This document shows positions 5,367-5,426 of a DNA stretch of 5,426 nucleotides, in pieces. How positions within the stretch are numbered: the first letter of the stretch is position 1; the number at the start of each line of letters is the position of its first letter. Below the pieces are notes generated by a model. The model saw nothing but the letters and a program-made list of their open reading frames with translations. It ran no database searches and was not told the origin of the DNA. Source of the DNA: CALXSC01 sp035470525 (lineage in GTDB: Bacteria; Pseudomonadota; Alphaproteobacteria; Rickettsiales; UBA1997). The stretch lies in the NCBI GenBank assembly GCA_035470525.1, contig DATIQT010000039.1, positions 1 through 5,426 of the forward strand. The letters run 5' to 3'. A program made the translations under genes and the position numbers.

Positions 5367-5426
5367 TATAGTCAAACAACTTTCACTTAACCACTAAATA
5401 AACCGCTTTTGCAAAAATATACAAGG
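5367..5426 (-). repeat. 60-bp dispersed repeat, copy B (inverted, runs to window edge)
   Basis: Its reverse complement matches 232-291 at 57 of 60 positions, with 46 consecutive identical bases (5367-5412). The match runs into the last base of the window, so this copy is probably truncated by the window and the palindromic core seen beside copy A may continue beyond 5426. It lies about 350 bp downstream of birA. Confidence 0.95.

Larger units (their letters stand above)
5019..5426. other. Non-coding right flank with stem-loop island and repeat
   Basis: No gene is supported; the longest reading from an ATG that caught the eye (5082) stops after 14 codons. No tRNA or rRNA is visible. Positions 5041-5265 are plain AT-rich sequence, with an isolated DnaA-box-like TTATTCACA at 5143-5151. 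Positions 5269-5346 form a GC-richer stem-loop island and 5367-5426 are copy B of the dispersed repeat; both are annotated separately. Confidence 0.6.

Noticed and set aside
232..5426. Composite transposon bounded by the inverted repeats
   Set aside because: No transposase, recombinase or integrase is encoded, and the cargo is housekeeping genes with base composition like the rest. Dispersed repeats are a simpler explanation.

Overview
This 5.4 kb window is AT-rich bacterial DNA: by eye well under 35% GC, with near-pure A/T spacers and Lys/Asn/Ile-rich proteins. The standard genetic code fits. The genes are chromosomal housekeeping genes of a Gram-negative bacterium: a periplasmic Skp/OmpH chaperone implies an outer membrane, with FabF, an RluB-type pseudouridine synthase and a one-domain biotin-protein ligase. 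Protein style and low GC would suit an AT-rich, possibly host-associated alphaproteobacterium. That placement is an inference from general appearance; no rRNA or tRNA lies here to test it.

Layout. Positions 1-346 contain no gene but hold a nested palindromic repeat (about 134-264) whose right arm runs on into a 60-bp dispersed repeat (232-291). Four minus-strand genes follow, read from right to left: fabF (3507-2233), ompH/skp (2164-1637), rluB (1500-751) and a small tail-anchored hypothetical protein (565-347). A good sigma70-like promoter lies between fabF and ompH and a hairpin terminator lies after ompH, so these are probably several transcription units rather than one tight operon. A 175-bp divergent promoter region (3508-3682) separates fabF from a plus-strand pair: an unrecognised 207-residue protein with a glycine-rich hydrophobic segment (3683-4306), then birA (4308-5018), starting one base after the stop of the first gene. 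Positions 5019-5426 are non-coding. They contain a relatively GC-rich stem-loop island (5269-5346) and, at the very edge, an inverted copy of the 60-bp repeat (5367-5426).

Functional links. BirA-type ligase biotinylates the carrier subunit of acetyl-CoA carboxylase, which makes the malonyl-CoA from which the FabF substrate malonyl-ACP is formed, so the divergent units meet in fatty-acid synthesis. Skp/OmpH serves outer-membrane protein delivery and RluB serves ribosome maturation. The usual alphaproteobacterial or enterobacterial partners (acpP beside fabF, bamA/lpxD beside ompH) are absent.

The least ordinary content is the repeat system. Two near-identical 60-bp arms lie in inverted orientation about 5.1 kb apart, each downstream of the outermost gene of its strand and in the same sense relative to transcription. 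One is attached to a three-tier palindrome. This could be a family of intergenic palindromic elements (MITE-like, REP/BIME-like or Rickettsia-palindrome-like in general form), but only one full copy and one truncated copy are visible.
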